A stretch of DNA of 64,000 bases, from positions 3,162,001-3,226,000 of the forward strand of contig NZ_CP066831.1 in the NCBI RefSeq assembly GCF_016598615.1, read 5' to 3'. The DNA is from Streptomyces liliifuscus. GTDB taxonomy: Bacteria > Actinomycetota > Actinomycetes > Streptomycetales > Streptomycetaceae. Position numbers and translations under genes: made by a program. Below the pieces are notes generated by a model. That model did no database searches and was not told the origin of the DNA. It saw only the letters and a list, made by a program, of their open reading frames with translations. How positions within the stretch are numbered: the first letter of the stretch is position 1; every line of letters begins with the position of its first letter. Below are positions 9,153 to 16,790 of the stretch, one piece after another.

Positions 9153-9673
9153 ACACGCTCCTTCCGCGAAGGCTGGGGCATGCCGTCACCGTACGCCGCG
9201 CTCCGCCCGCTCGCCGGGGGCAGTGTCTGCGCCCGCCGGACCATGATCCCGGAGCGCACCAACAGCGTCACCGCGAGTGCGAGGAGCAGGGCGGAGCTGT
9301 CCTGGCGCAGGCCGAGGGCGGCGCCGAGGCCGAACAGACCCGCCCGCAGAGCTATCCCGGCGGTCCAGACGAGAGCACTGGCCTTGCTGCTCCTGCTCCA
9401 CACCGTGCCGTCCGGTGTCCTCCACATCCGGGTGGTCCACGCCCAGCCGACGCCGGTGGCCAGGCCGATGAGGAGTTCGGTGCCGAGCAGCAGGACCGAA
9501 AGCGTCCGGTGGTCAGGGTCGAGCAGGCCCGGTTCGCGCAGAGCCAGGAAGACCAGGACCGCGGGCACGACCCACCAGCTCCTGTCCGTCGTTATGCGAC
9601 GGGTGCGGAACTGGCGGGCGATCACCAGGACGACAACGGCGAGGATCACCAAGGCATCGACAAGCCCGGACAT
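9149..9673 (-). CDS. DUF1453-like membrane protein
   Basis: 174 residues with about five membrane helices; resembles the DUF1453/CcdC-like group, including the early VIARQFRTRRI segment. First gene of the operon with the HisKA_3 kinase and NarL regulator, coupled by an ATGA overlap. It may be an accessory sensor or the target of the system. The start is supported by GGAGG five bases before the ATG. Function unknown. Confidence 0.75.
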   Translation of the reverse strand: MSGLVDALVILAVVVLVIARQFRTRRITTDRSWWVVPAVLVFLALREPGLLDPDHRTLSVLLLGTELLIGLATGVGWAWTTRMWRTPDGTVWSRSSKASALVWTAGIALRAGLFGLGAALGLRQDSSALLLALAVTLLVRSGIMVRRAQTLPPASGRSAAYGDGMPQPSRKERV

Positions 9674-9768
9674 CGCGGCCTCCGTGTGCGGGAAGGGCGG
9701 GTGCCGACAGCGGGCGCTGTCGACGCCTTCGACGCTACGGAAACGGGCAGGTCGGCAGATCGGAGCCA

Positions 9769-9824
9769 GGGTGGATCATGGGTGGATCCGGGAGGCGCCC
9801 CGTCTCCACCCGCGGGTGGAGACG
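9769..9824. promoter_or_regulatory. Clustered GGGTGGA repeats and a 24-bp perfect palindrome
   Basis: GGGTGGATC occurs at 9769-9777 and 9780-9788. A loopless perfect palindrome spans 9801-9824, with half CGTCTCCACCCG, containing the same heptamer in both orientations. It lies 128 bp upstream of the start of the DUF1453-kinase-regulator operon. A loopless palindrome plus direct repeats of its half-site suggests an operator, perhaps for the NarL-type regulator itself; binding is not shown. Confidence 0.45.
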
Positions 9825-9868
9825 CCCTCACGGACGTCTCCCTCTCCACGGTCCCCGGAGGGCCCGAC

Positions 9869-9900
9869 GCCCGTCGGAACCCCTCGCGGTCCCGACGGGC
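9869..9900 (-). terminator. Hairpin downstream of parE
   Basis: 9-bp arms GCCCGTCGG/CCGACGGGC with a 14-base loop, beginning 12 bases after the parE stop codon in the direction of transcription. Confidence 0.6.
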
Positions 9901-9912
9901 TCACTCGACCGT

Positions 9913-12036
9913 CTACGCGTCGATGCGCGAGCGGTCCAGCGTCGCCGCGGAGCTGGAGATGAACTCCTTGCGCGGGGCGACGTCGTTGCCCATCAGCAGG
10001 TCGAACACCTGCTCGGAGGCCTCCAGGTCGGAGATGTTGATCCGGCGCAGCGTACGGAAGCGCGGGTCCATGGTCGTCTCGGCCAGCTGGTCGGCGTCCA
10101 TCTCGCCGAGGCCCTTGTAGCGCTGGATCGAGTCCTTGTACCGCACGTTCTTGCGCTGGAGCTCCAGCACGGTCTCTCGCAGCTCGCGGTCCGAGTACGT
10201 GTAGATGTACTTGTCCTGGCCCTTCTTGGGCTGGCTGAGCTCGATGCGGTGCAGCGGCGGCACCGCCGCGAACACGCGCCCCGCCTCGACCATCGGCCGC
10301 ATGTAGCGCTGGAAGAGCGTCAGCAGCAGGATGCGGATGTGCGCGCCGTCGACATCGGCGTCGACCAGGAGAATGATCTTCCCGTAGCGCGCCGCGTCGA
10401 TGTCGAAGGTCCGGCCCGACCCTGCTCCTATGACCTGGATGATCGCGCCGCACTCGGCGTTCTTCAGCATGTCCGTGACGGACGCCTTCTGGACGTTGAG
10501 GATCTTTCCGCGGATCGGCAGCAGCGCCTGGAACTCGGAGTTCCGGGCGAGCTTGGCCGTGCCAAGCGCGGAGTCTCCCTCGACGATGAACAGCTCGCTG
10601 CGGTCCACGTCGTCGCTGCGGCAGTCGGCGAGCTTGGCCGGCAGCGAAGAGGACTCCAGGGCCGTCTTCCTGCGCTGCGCGTCCTTGTGCTGACGGGCGG
10701 CGATGCGCGTACGGGCGGCGGAGACGGCCTTCTCCATGACGACCCGGGCCTGCGCGGCGGCATCCCGCTTCGTGGAGGTCAGGAAGTCCTTGAGCTCCTT
10801 GGAGACCACGTTCGTCACGATCCGGCGGGCCGCCGAGGTGCCGAGGACCTCCTTGGTCTGGCCCTCGAACTGCGGTTCGGCGAGGCGGACCGTCACAACA
10901 GCCGTGAGGCCTTCCAGGGCGTCGTCCTTGACGATGTCGTCCTCGGCGACGCGCAGCAGCTTCTTGGTGCGCAGCACCTCGTTCATCGTCTTCGCGACGG
11001 CCTGCTCGAAGCCCGCGACATGGGTGCCGCCCTTGGGCGTGGCGATGATGTTCACGAACGACTTCAGGGTCGTGTCGTAGCCCGTGCCCCAGCGCATCGC
11101 CACGTCGACGCCCAGTTCCCGGGTGACCTCGGTGGGCGTCATCTGCCCGTGGTCGTCCAGGACCGGAACCGTCTCCTTGAAGGTGCCCTGCCCGGAGAAG
11201 CGGAGGACGTCGCAGACAGGCTTGTCGCTTGCCAGGTACTCGCAGAACTCGCTGATGCCGCCGTCGAAGCGGAAGGACTCCTCACCCTTGCTGCCTCCCT
11301 CGCCGAGCCCGAACTCGTCGCGGACGACGATGGTCAGGCCGGGCACCAGGAAGGCGGTCTGCCGGGCGCGCTGGTGAAGGTTCTCCAGGGAGAGCTTCGC
11401 GTCCTTGAGGAAGATCTGCCGGTCGGCCCAGTAGCGCACGCGTGTGCCGGTGCGGGTCTTGGGGATCCTCTTGAGCTTGCGCAGCCCGCTCGACGCGTCG
11501 AAGGCGGCGTCGGCCCCGTCCCCCTTGAACGCTCCGGGGGTGCCACGACGGAAGCTCACCTCGTGGGTGTGGCCCCCGCGGTCCACCTGGACGTCCAGAC
11601 GGGCCGAGAGCGCGTTCACCACGGAGGCGCCCACGCCGTGCAGGCCGCCGGAAGCCGCGTACGAGCCGCCGCCGAACTTGCCTCCGGCGTGCAGCTTGGT
11701 CATCACGACCTCGACGCCGGACATGCCGGTCTTGGGCTCGACGTCGACCGGGATGCCCCGGCCGTTGTCGCGCACCTCGACCGAGCCGTCGTCGTGAAGG
11801 GTCACGTCGATGTGGTCGCAGTAGCCTCCGAGGGCCTCGTCCACGGAGTTGTCGATGATCTCCCACAGGCAGTGCATCAGACCGCGGCTGTCGGTCGACC
11901 CGATGTACATGCCCGGGCGCTTCCGCACGGCCTCGAGTCCCTCGAGGACGAGCAGGTGCCGCGCGGTGTAGTTGGAACCGTCCCGGTCTGCTCCGGTCAG
12001 CAGCGCTGTGGACGGCACGGACGTCTCGGCGGTCAC
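9913..12036 (-). CDS. parE: DNA topoisomerase IV subunit B (GyrB/ParE family)
   Basis: Type IIA topoisomerase ATPase subunit, 707 residues. The GHKL ATPase is near the N-terminus (EIIDNSVDEAL, DNGRGIP, GLHGVGASVVNAL). The transducer follows, then the TOPRIM domain with ELFIVEGDSA (about residue 480) and DADVDGAHI (about 559), and the QRYKGLGEM signature. It should pair with a ParC-like subunit, not seen here, to decatenate chromosomes. I call it ParE, not GyrB, because gyrB normally sits near dnaA/recF and because the Streptomyces parE lies close to hrdB (from memory). GTG start after GAGGAG. Confidence 0.88.
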   Translation of the reverse strand: MTAETSVPSTALLTGADRDGSNYTARHLLVLEGLEAVRKRPGMYIGSTDSRGLMHCLWEIIDNSVDEALGGYCDHIDVTLHDDGSVEVRDNGRGIPVDVEPKTGMSGVEVVMTKLHAGGKFGGGSYAASGGLHGVGASVVNALSARLDVQVDRGGHTHEVSFRRGTPGAFKGDGADAAFDASSGLRKLKRIPKTRTGTRVRYWADRQIFLKDAKLSLENLHQRARQTAFLVPGLTIVVRDEFGLGEGGSKGEESFRFDGGISEFCEYLASDKPVCDVLRFSGQGTFKETVPVLDDHGQMTPTEVTRELGVDVAMRWGTGYDTTLKSFVNIIATPKGGTHVAGFEQAVAKTMNEVLRTKKLLRVAEDDIVKDDALEGLTAVVTVRLAEPQFEGQTKEVLGTSAARRIVTNVVSKELKDFLTSTKRDAAAQARVVMEKAVSAARTRIAARQHKDAQRRKTALESSSLPAKLADCRSDDVDRSELFIVEGDSALGTAKLARNSEFQALLPIRGKILNVQKASVTDMLKNAECGAIIQVIGAGSGRTFDIDAARYGKIILLVDADVDGAHIRILLLTLFQRYMRPMVEAGRVFAAVPPLHRIELSQPKKGQDKYIYTYSDRELRETVLELQRKNVRYKDSIQRYKGLGEMDADQLAETTMDPRFRTLRRINISDLEASEQVFDLLMGNDVAPRKEFISSSAATLDRSRIDA

Positions 12037-12477
12037 GCGGTTCGCTCCTCGCTGAATTTCAAATGTGGCCCTCTTGGGTAAGGGCCCGGCTTCGGTCGCC
12101 GCTCCGAGGGTACCGAGGCCTGGTAGAGCCGTCGTAACGCCACCCTCGTCCGAAACTCAGACTAGACCAGCGTCGCATGCTTGTTCGATCCCTCGTTGGA
12201 GTGAAGTACATATCACGTTCCCTTCCAGGCATGAACCATTTAGGCTCCGGGCACGTCCTCAAGAACAACCGGCAAGCCAGCCGGTGAGGACTGAACCTGA
12301 CAGAGCGCGAACCCGTAAGACACGAAGACACGCAATACGGCTCATTCGCCGCCAACCGGCAGCAGACAGCCGACTCGGAAAGATTTTTTTCGAGGAAGAG
12401 CCACGAGCGGGAACGTTTTCGGCCTGGTTGGATGTTGACCCTGGTACGACAGCTCGTCGAGCTAGAGAAGAGGCGAC
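12037..12477. other. Divergent intergenic region between parE and the DUF7455 gene
   Basis: About 440 bp without a supported gene, and it must hold the promoters of both flanking genes. Seen: a small hairpin with arms ACCGGC/GCCGGT at 12268-12285, a T-rich run near 12383, and TTGACC at 12435-12440 as a possible -35 for the rightward gene, with no convincing -10 at 17-18 bp. A small RNA is possible but not supported. Confidence 0.4.
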
Positions 12478-12708
12478 GTGACTACTGTTCTGACCCCCGC
12501 GAGCCCGCTGACGGCCGCTGACCGCTGCGACCGTTGCGGCGCCCAGGCATATCTGCGCGTCGTCCTCCTCAGCGGTGGTGAGCTGCTCTTCTGTGCCCAC
12601 CATGGGCGCAAGTTCGAGCCGGAACTCAAGAAGATCGCCGCTGAGATACAGGACGAGACGGAGCGGTTGACTGCCGCCCCGGCAAGCGCCAACGACGAAG
12701 AGCACTGA
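12478..12708 (+). CDS. DUF7455-type small zinc-ribbon-like protein
   Basis: 76 residues starting at GTG. It has CDRCGAQAYLRV then a turn and ELLFCAHHGRKF, a C-x2-C...C-x-H-H pattern suited to one zinc ion, then a charged helix (ELKKIAAEIQDETERL). The family is common in actinobacteria and of unknown role. It sits alone between divergent parE and a strong terminator. Confidence 0.8.
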   Translation: MTTVLTPASPLTAADRCDRCGAQAYLRVVLLSGGELLFCAHHGRKFEPELKKIAAEIQDETERLTAAPASANDEEH

Positions 12709-12753
12709 CACTTCGCGCAGACGACGAGCCATCTCCGGCACAGGCCGGTGACC

Positions 12754-12785
12754 GGGCGGCCGCCCCTATCCAGGGGCGGCCGCCC
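12754..12785. terminator. Bidirectional terminator
   Basis: Perfect 14-bp GC-rich stem (GGGCGGCCGCCCCT and complement) with loop ATCC, between the convergent DUF7455 and protease genes. Confidence 0.8.
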
Positions 12786-12846
12786 GCGCTCGTGTCTCCC
12801 TGAGGCCGTGAGACCGCCCACACCTCTCAGGGCCGCGGAAGGGCCT

Positions 12847-13662
12847 TCAGCGGCCCGCTCCGAGCGTCCTGACGACCTCCGAGACCCGCGTGTAGACACC
12901 GGGGCTACCGGGCCGCCCACAGCCGCTCCCCCACGACACGAGGCCGATCAGCCGCCCCTGGGCGACCAGCGGTCCGCCGCTGTCCCCCTGACAGGCGTCG
13001 CGGCCCCCCTCCCTCTCCCCCGCACACAGCATGGAAGCGGCCACGTACGTTCCGTCCACGCTCCCCGGATAGGCCTCCTCGCAGAGCGCGTCGGGCAGTA
13101 CCTGCACGCGCGCGGCCCGCAGAGCGGTCGCGTAGTCGCCGCTCCCCGTGGTGTCGCCCCAGCCGTAGACCACGGCCCCCGGGCCGGGCTTGTACGCGGC
13201 GTCACCGGGGCCCGCCATGGGGATGACGGCGCTCGCGGCGAGGGGCTCCGCGAGAGTGAGTACGGCGAAGTCCCCGGCGTTCGTGAAGCTGTCATAGCGC
13301 GGGTTGATCCAGGTGTCGCGCACAGCGATCTCCCTGCCCTCGGCCGACAGCAGGTCCCCGCGGCCCGCGATCACCTTCAGATCGCGAACCTGCCGTGGAG
13401 GTGCGCCCAGTACCTCCTTGCTCAGACAGTGGGCCGCGGTCAGCACCGTCGAGCGGCTGATCACCACACCCCCGCAGAACTGTCCGGCACGCGTACCCCC
13501 GAACCGGTCACGGCTGGACACGGCGACCGTCCAGGGACTCTCGGAGATCTCGACCGGGTAGCCGCCGATGATGACATCGGCCGTCGCGGGGGCCGGACAG
13601 GCCAACGGTATGACGGCCGCCGTGGCCGCGACGGCCAGCGCTCGGGCAAAGGGACGAGGCAT
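12847..13662 (-). CDS. Secreted trypsin-like serine protease (S1)
   Basis: 271 residues with a Sec signal peptide ([21 protein letters not shown]) and a short propeptide end before the mature-type start [10 protein letters not shown]. The triad is visible: His in VLTAAHCLS, Asp in [10 protein letters not shown], Ser in [10 protein letters not shown]. Six or more Cys suggest disulfides. The specificity pocket region, DACQGDSGG, has Asp six residues before the Ser, which predicts trypsin-like cleavage after Lys/Arg. It lies downstream of hrdB but is separated by a strong terminator, so it is probably transcribed alone. Confidence 0.93.
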   Translation of the reverse strand: MPRPFARALAVAATAAVIPLACPAPATADVIIGGYPVEISESPWTVAVSSRDRFGGTRAGQFCGGVVISRSTVLTAAHCLSKEVLGAPPRQVRDLKVIAGRGDLLSAEGREIAVRDTWINPRYDSFTNAGDFAVLTLAEPLAASAVIPMAGPGDAAYKPGPGAVVYGWGDTTGSGDYATALRAARVQVLPDALCEEAYPGSVDGTYVAASMLCAGEREGGRDACQGDSGGPLVAQGRLIGLVSWGSGCGRPGSPGVYTRVSEVVRTLGAGR

Positions 13663-13738
13663 GCGCGCTCCTCACTCTGGGGTTGTCATGAGACACCCAG
13701 CGTGATCCAGATGGCGGCACTCCGCACTCCGCACAGAC

Positions 13739-13776
13739 CGAGGGCCCGGCTCCCTGAGCGGGAAACCGGGCCCTCG
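13739..13776 (-). terminator. hrdB terminator
   Basis: 11-bp perfect stem CGAGGGCCCGG and complement, 16-base loop, starting 19 bases beyond the hrdB stop. Confidence 0.8.
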
Positions 13777-13794
13777 GTGACGTACGGCCGAGAC

Positions 13795-15336
13795 CTAGTC
13801 GAGGTAGTCGCGCAGCACCTGCGAACGCGACGGGTGACGCAGCTTCGACATCGTCTTGGACTCGATCTGGCGGATGCGCTCGCGCGTCACGCCGTACACC
13901 TTGCCGATCTCGTCGAGGGTCTTCGGCTGACCGTCGGTGAGACCGAAGCGCATCGAGACGACGCCCGCCTCGCGCTCGGACAGGGTGTCCAGGACCGAGT
14001 GCAGCTGCTCCTGGAGGAGCGTGAAGCTGACCGCGTCGGCCGGGACGACCGCCTCGGAGTCCTCGATGAGGTCACCGAACTCGCTGTCGCCGTCCTCACC
14101 CAGGGGGGTGTGGAGGGAGATCGGCTCACGGCCGTACTTCTGGACCTCGATGACCTTCTCCGGGGTCATGTCGAGTTCCTTGGCCAGCTCCTCCGGGGTG
14201 GGCTCGCGGCCCAGGTCCTGGAGCATCTGGCGCTGCACGCGCGCGAGCTTGTTGATGACCTCGACCATGTGCACCGGGATACGGATGGTGCGGGCCTGGT
14301 CGGCCATGGCGCGGGTGATCGCCTGACGGATCCACCACGTGGCATACGTCGAGAACTTGTAGCCCTTGGTGTAGTCAAACTTTTCCACCGCGCGGATCAG
14401 ACCGAGGTTGCCCTCCTGGATGAGGTCCAGGAAGAGCATGCCGCGGCCGGTGTAACGCTTGGCCAGGGAGACCACCAGACGGAGGTTGGCCTCCAGGAGG
14501 TGGTTCTTGGCGCGGCGGCCGTCCTCGGCGATGATCTCCAGCTCGCGCTTGAGCTTCGGGGCGAGCTTGTCGGCGTTGGCCAGCTTGTCCTCGGCGAACA
14601 GACCGGCCTCGATGCGCTTGGCAAGCTCGACCTCCTGCTCGGCGTTGAGCAGCGGGACCTTGCCGATCTGCTTGAGGTAGTCCTTGACGGGGTCGGCCGT
14701 GGCACCGGCCGCGGCGACCTGCTGCGCGGGCGCGTCGTCCTCGTCCTCGTCGGACAGGACGAAGCCCTGGGCGCCGTCCTCGGCGGGCTCCTCGCCGCCG
14801 GCCTTGGCCGCGCCGGGGGTCTCCTCGGCCGCCTCGTCGTCGACGATCTCCGCGTCGTCCTTCTTGGCGGTGGTCTTCTTCGCCGTCGCCTTCTTCGCGA
14901 CGGTCTTCTTCGCTACGGCCTTCTTGGCCGTCGCCTTCTTGGCAGCGACCTTCTTCTCGGCTGCGTCCTCGGCGGGAGCGTCTGCGGCAGGCATCGCCGG
15001 GGCGGCGGTGGCGGTGGCCTTCTTGGCCGTCGCCGTCTTCGCCGCGACGGTCTTGGTGGCGGTGCGCTTGGCCGGACTCTTCGCTGCGACGCTCTTTCGG
15101 GTGCGCTTGGGCTCCGCGGCACTGACCATCAGCGTCACACCCTCTTCCTCGAGGATCTGGTTGAGGCTGCGCAGTACGTTCTTCCACTGAGTGGCCGGAA
15201 TCTGGTCAGCTTCGAAGGCCCGACGCACGTCATCGCCGGCGATCTGCCCCTCAGCCTTTCCCCGCTCAATGAGCGCCATGACAGAGACGGACTCGGCGAT
15301 CTCCGGCGGGAGCGTACGGGATGTGCTGGCCGACAC
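13795..15336 (-). CDS. hrdB: Principal RNA polymerase sigma factor HrdB
   Basis: Group 1 sigma-70, 513 residues from the GTG giving [17 protein letters not shown]; an upstream in-frame ATG would add 39 unlikely residues. In order: region 1.1; a long Lys/Ala-rich tract (about 75-160, repeated [12 protein letters not shown] units); an acidic stretch ([10 protein letters not shown]); region 1.2 ([16 protein letters not shown]); region 2 with [16 protein letters not shown] and [12 protein letters not shown]; region 3; and region 4.2 with [18 protein letters not shown]. It directs housekeeping transcription. It has a ShbA/ECF-type promoter candidate about 160 bp upstream and a strong terminator. 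Confidence 0.98.
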   Translation of the reverse strand: MSASTSRTLPPEIAESVSVMALIERGKAEGQIAGDDVRRAFEADQIPATQWKNVLRSLNQILEEEGVTLMVSAAEPKRTRKSVAAKSPAKRTATKTVAAKTATAKKATATAAPAMPAADAPAEDAAEKKVAAKKATAKKAVAKKTVAKKATAKKTTAKKDDAEIVDDEAAEETPGAAKAGGEEPAEDGAQGFVLSDEDEDDAPAQQVAAAGATADPVKDYLKQIGKVPLLNAEQEVELAKRIEAGLFAEDKLANADKLAPKLKRELEIIAEDGRRAKNHLLEANLRLVVSLAKRYTGRGMLFLDLIQEGNLGLIRAVEKFDYTKGYKFSTYATWWIRQAITRAMADQARTIRIPVHMVEVINKLARVQRQMLQDLGREPTPEELAKELDMTPEKVIEVQKYGREPISLHTPLGEDGDSEFGDLIEDSEAVVPADAVSFTLLQEQLHSVLDTLSEREAGVVSMRFGLTDGQPKTLDEIGKVYGVTRERIRQIESKTMSKLRHPSRSQVLRDYLD

Positions 15337-15740
15337 GAACAACCTCTCGGAACGTTGGAAAACGGCTTCCGGCCCCGTCCGGTACGGACAGGAGCCGACG
15401 ACCGCCGACTTGGGGATGGGCCGACGGCGCGGGCGAGGGCCGGGAAGAGTCACAGCGCCTTGAACGGCGTCTGTATGCCCTACTCGGCTGTCACCTCTTA
15501 GGTCATCGCGCTGCCCCGTGGAGCGTTACGCCCAATCTGCGTGGCCCGAGTCACACCCCGTAAGTGCTCAAAAGCTCCCAGACACGGTCAGAGGTGGTCA
15601 GCCGTTGACCTCAGTACCCCATCACACCGCCGGACCCCGCCGGATTCAGAAGCATCCAGGGGGTCCGGCGGCAGATGGTTCGCCGGCCAAGCGATGCCAC
15701 ACGGGCACCCGCCACCGACCGCGCTGCCCTCGGTGCGCGG
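15337..15740 (-). other. hrdB promoter and leader region
   Basis: About 400 bp between whiH and hrdB with no supported gene. The half nearest hrdB is an untranslated leader of about 160 bases if the ECF-type promoter at 15503-15529 is used. The half nearest whiH shows nothing I can name. Confidence 0.5.
15503..15529 (-). promoter_or_regulatory. ECF-type promoter candidate for hrdB
   Basis: Reading leftward, GTAACG (15529-15524), a 15-bp spacer, then CGATGA (15508-15503). This is the -35/-10 pattern of an ECF sigma promoter. I recall that hrdB in Streptomyces is transcribed by the ECF factor ShbA, which fits. Transcription would start near 15496. Confidence 0.5.
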
Positions 15741-16628
15741 TCAGTGCTCGCGCGGCGCGGGCACGACGCGCTCCACCTCGGGGTGGACGGTGAGCAGTTG
15801 GCGCATGGCCGTCTCGGCGCCCGATCCGTCGCCGGCGGCGAGAGCGTCGACGATGCGGGCGTGGTGCCCGAGGGACGCCTCGGTCGGCCGGTCGCAGCCC
15901 GTGACCGGGTTGCCGGACACCTGGAGCGCGGCGGACACGATCCCGGAGAGATGCTCCAGCATGCGGTTGCCGGCGACCTGGATGAGCAGGGAATGGAACT
16001 CCGCGTCGGCGCGCGAGAAGGTGAGCGCGTCACCCTGCGCCATGGAGTGGCCCATGATCTCGACCATGTCGCCGAGCCGCTGCTGCACCTCCTCCCGGCC
16101 GTGTCCGGCGGCGAGACGGGCAGCGAGCGGCTCGATCGTCCAGCGGAGCTCGCTCAGCTCGCGGCGCTGGTCGTCACGCTGCGGCCCGAAGGCCCGCCAC
16201 TCGATGATGTCCGGGTCAAGGAGGTTCCAGTCGCTGACCGGGCGTACGCGCGTGCCGACATTGGGGCGGGCGCTGACCAGGCCCTTCGCCTCAAGAACGC
16301 GGAGCGACTCACGGACGACGGTACGGGAGACCTCGAATCGCTGGCCGATCTCCTCGGGCACCAGCGGGCGGTCCGCGCCCAGGTCGCCGGAGACGATCAT
16401 CTGCCCCAGCTGCTGGACCAGTTGGCCATGCAGGCCTCGGCCGCGGCTGCCGGCGGCACGTCGGCCCATGCGGCCCAGCTCCGGGTCCGTGCCGTCCCAC
16501 ACGGAGGCGCTGAGGCGGTCTGCGCCGGGAACCTCCCCGTAGGGGTAGCGGTCGAGTTCGCCCGGGCCGGCGAGGCCGGAGTCTGCGGAACGGGCGGCGG
16601 TCATCATGGTGTGCGCAAGGGTACTCAC
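15741..16628 (-). CDS. whiH: Sporulation transcription factor WhiH (GntR/FadR family)
   Basis: 295 residues from the GTG before STLAHTMMTAARSAD, with AAGGAT upstream. Winged HTH (about 80-140): LVPEEIGQRFEVSRTVVRESLRVLEAKGLV. The C-terminal FadR-type effector domain contains the helix with RADAEFHSLLIQVAGNRML. WhiH acts in aerial hyphae in the switch to septation. The position directly upstream of hrdB and the sequence match what I remember of Streptomyces WhiH. A sigma-WhiG-like -10 lies 92 bp before the start. Confidence 0.95.
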   Translation of the reverse strand: MSTLAHTMMTAARSADSGLAGPGELDRYPYGEVPGADRLSASVWDGTDPELGRMGRRAAGSRGRGLHGQLVQQLGQMIVSGDLGADRPLVPEEIGQRFEVSRTVVRESLRVLEAKGLVSARPNVGTRVRPVSDWNLLDPDIIEWRAFGPQRDDQRRELSELRWTIEPLAARLAAGHGREEVQQRLGDMVEIMGHSMAQGDALTFSRADAEFHSLLIQVAGNRMLEHLSGIVSAALQVSGNPVTGCDRPTEASLGHHARIVDALAAGDGSGAETAMRQLLTVHPEVERVVPAPREH

Positions 16629-16720
16629 GGATCCTTTGTCGGCTCCGTCTCCAACTCCCTTGAGGTCTTTGGTGAAAAGCACACGAAAGGGTGATCGCTC
16701 ACCCCGTCGCAATTGACGCC

Positions 16721-16728
16721 TTATCGGA
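16721..16728 (-). promoter_or_regulatory. sigma-WhiG-like -10 element upstream of whiH
   Basis: TCCGATAA on the minus strand, one base from the WhiG consensus GCCGATAA, about 92 bp before the start codon. A TAAA -35 at 15-16 bp is not clear. whiH is known to depend on sigma-WhiG, which makes the match meaningful. Confidence 0.45.
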
Positions 16729-16790
16729 AAGAAATGGGCGTTCTGCGTGGAGTTGCGCACACGAAGGGAACGCATGTGCACCCGCCGCCG

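Noticed and set aside
9778..12081. A 767-codon plus-strand frame opposite parE
   Set aside because: parE motifs on the minus strand are complete; the antisense frame is a codon-bias shadow.
12748..15501. A 917-codon plus-strand frame opposite the trypsin-like and hrdB genes
   Set aside because: It spans two genes, a terminator and an intergenic gap, which no real gene would do.
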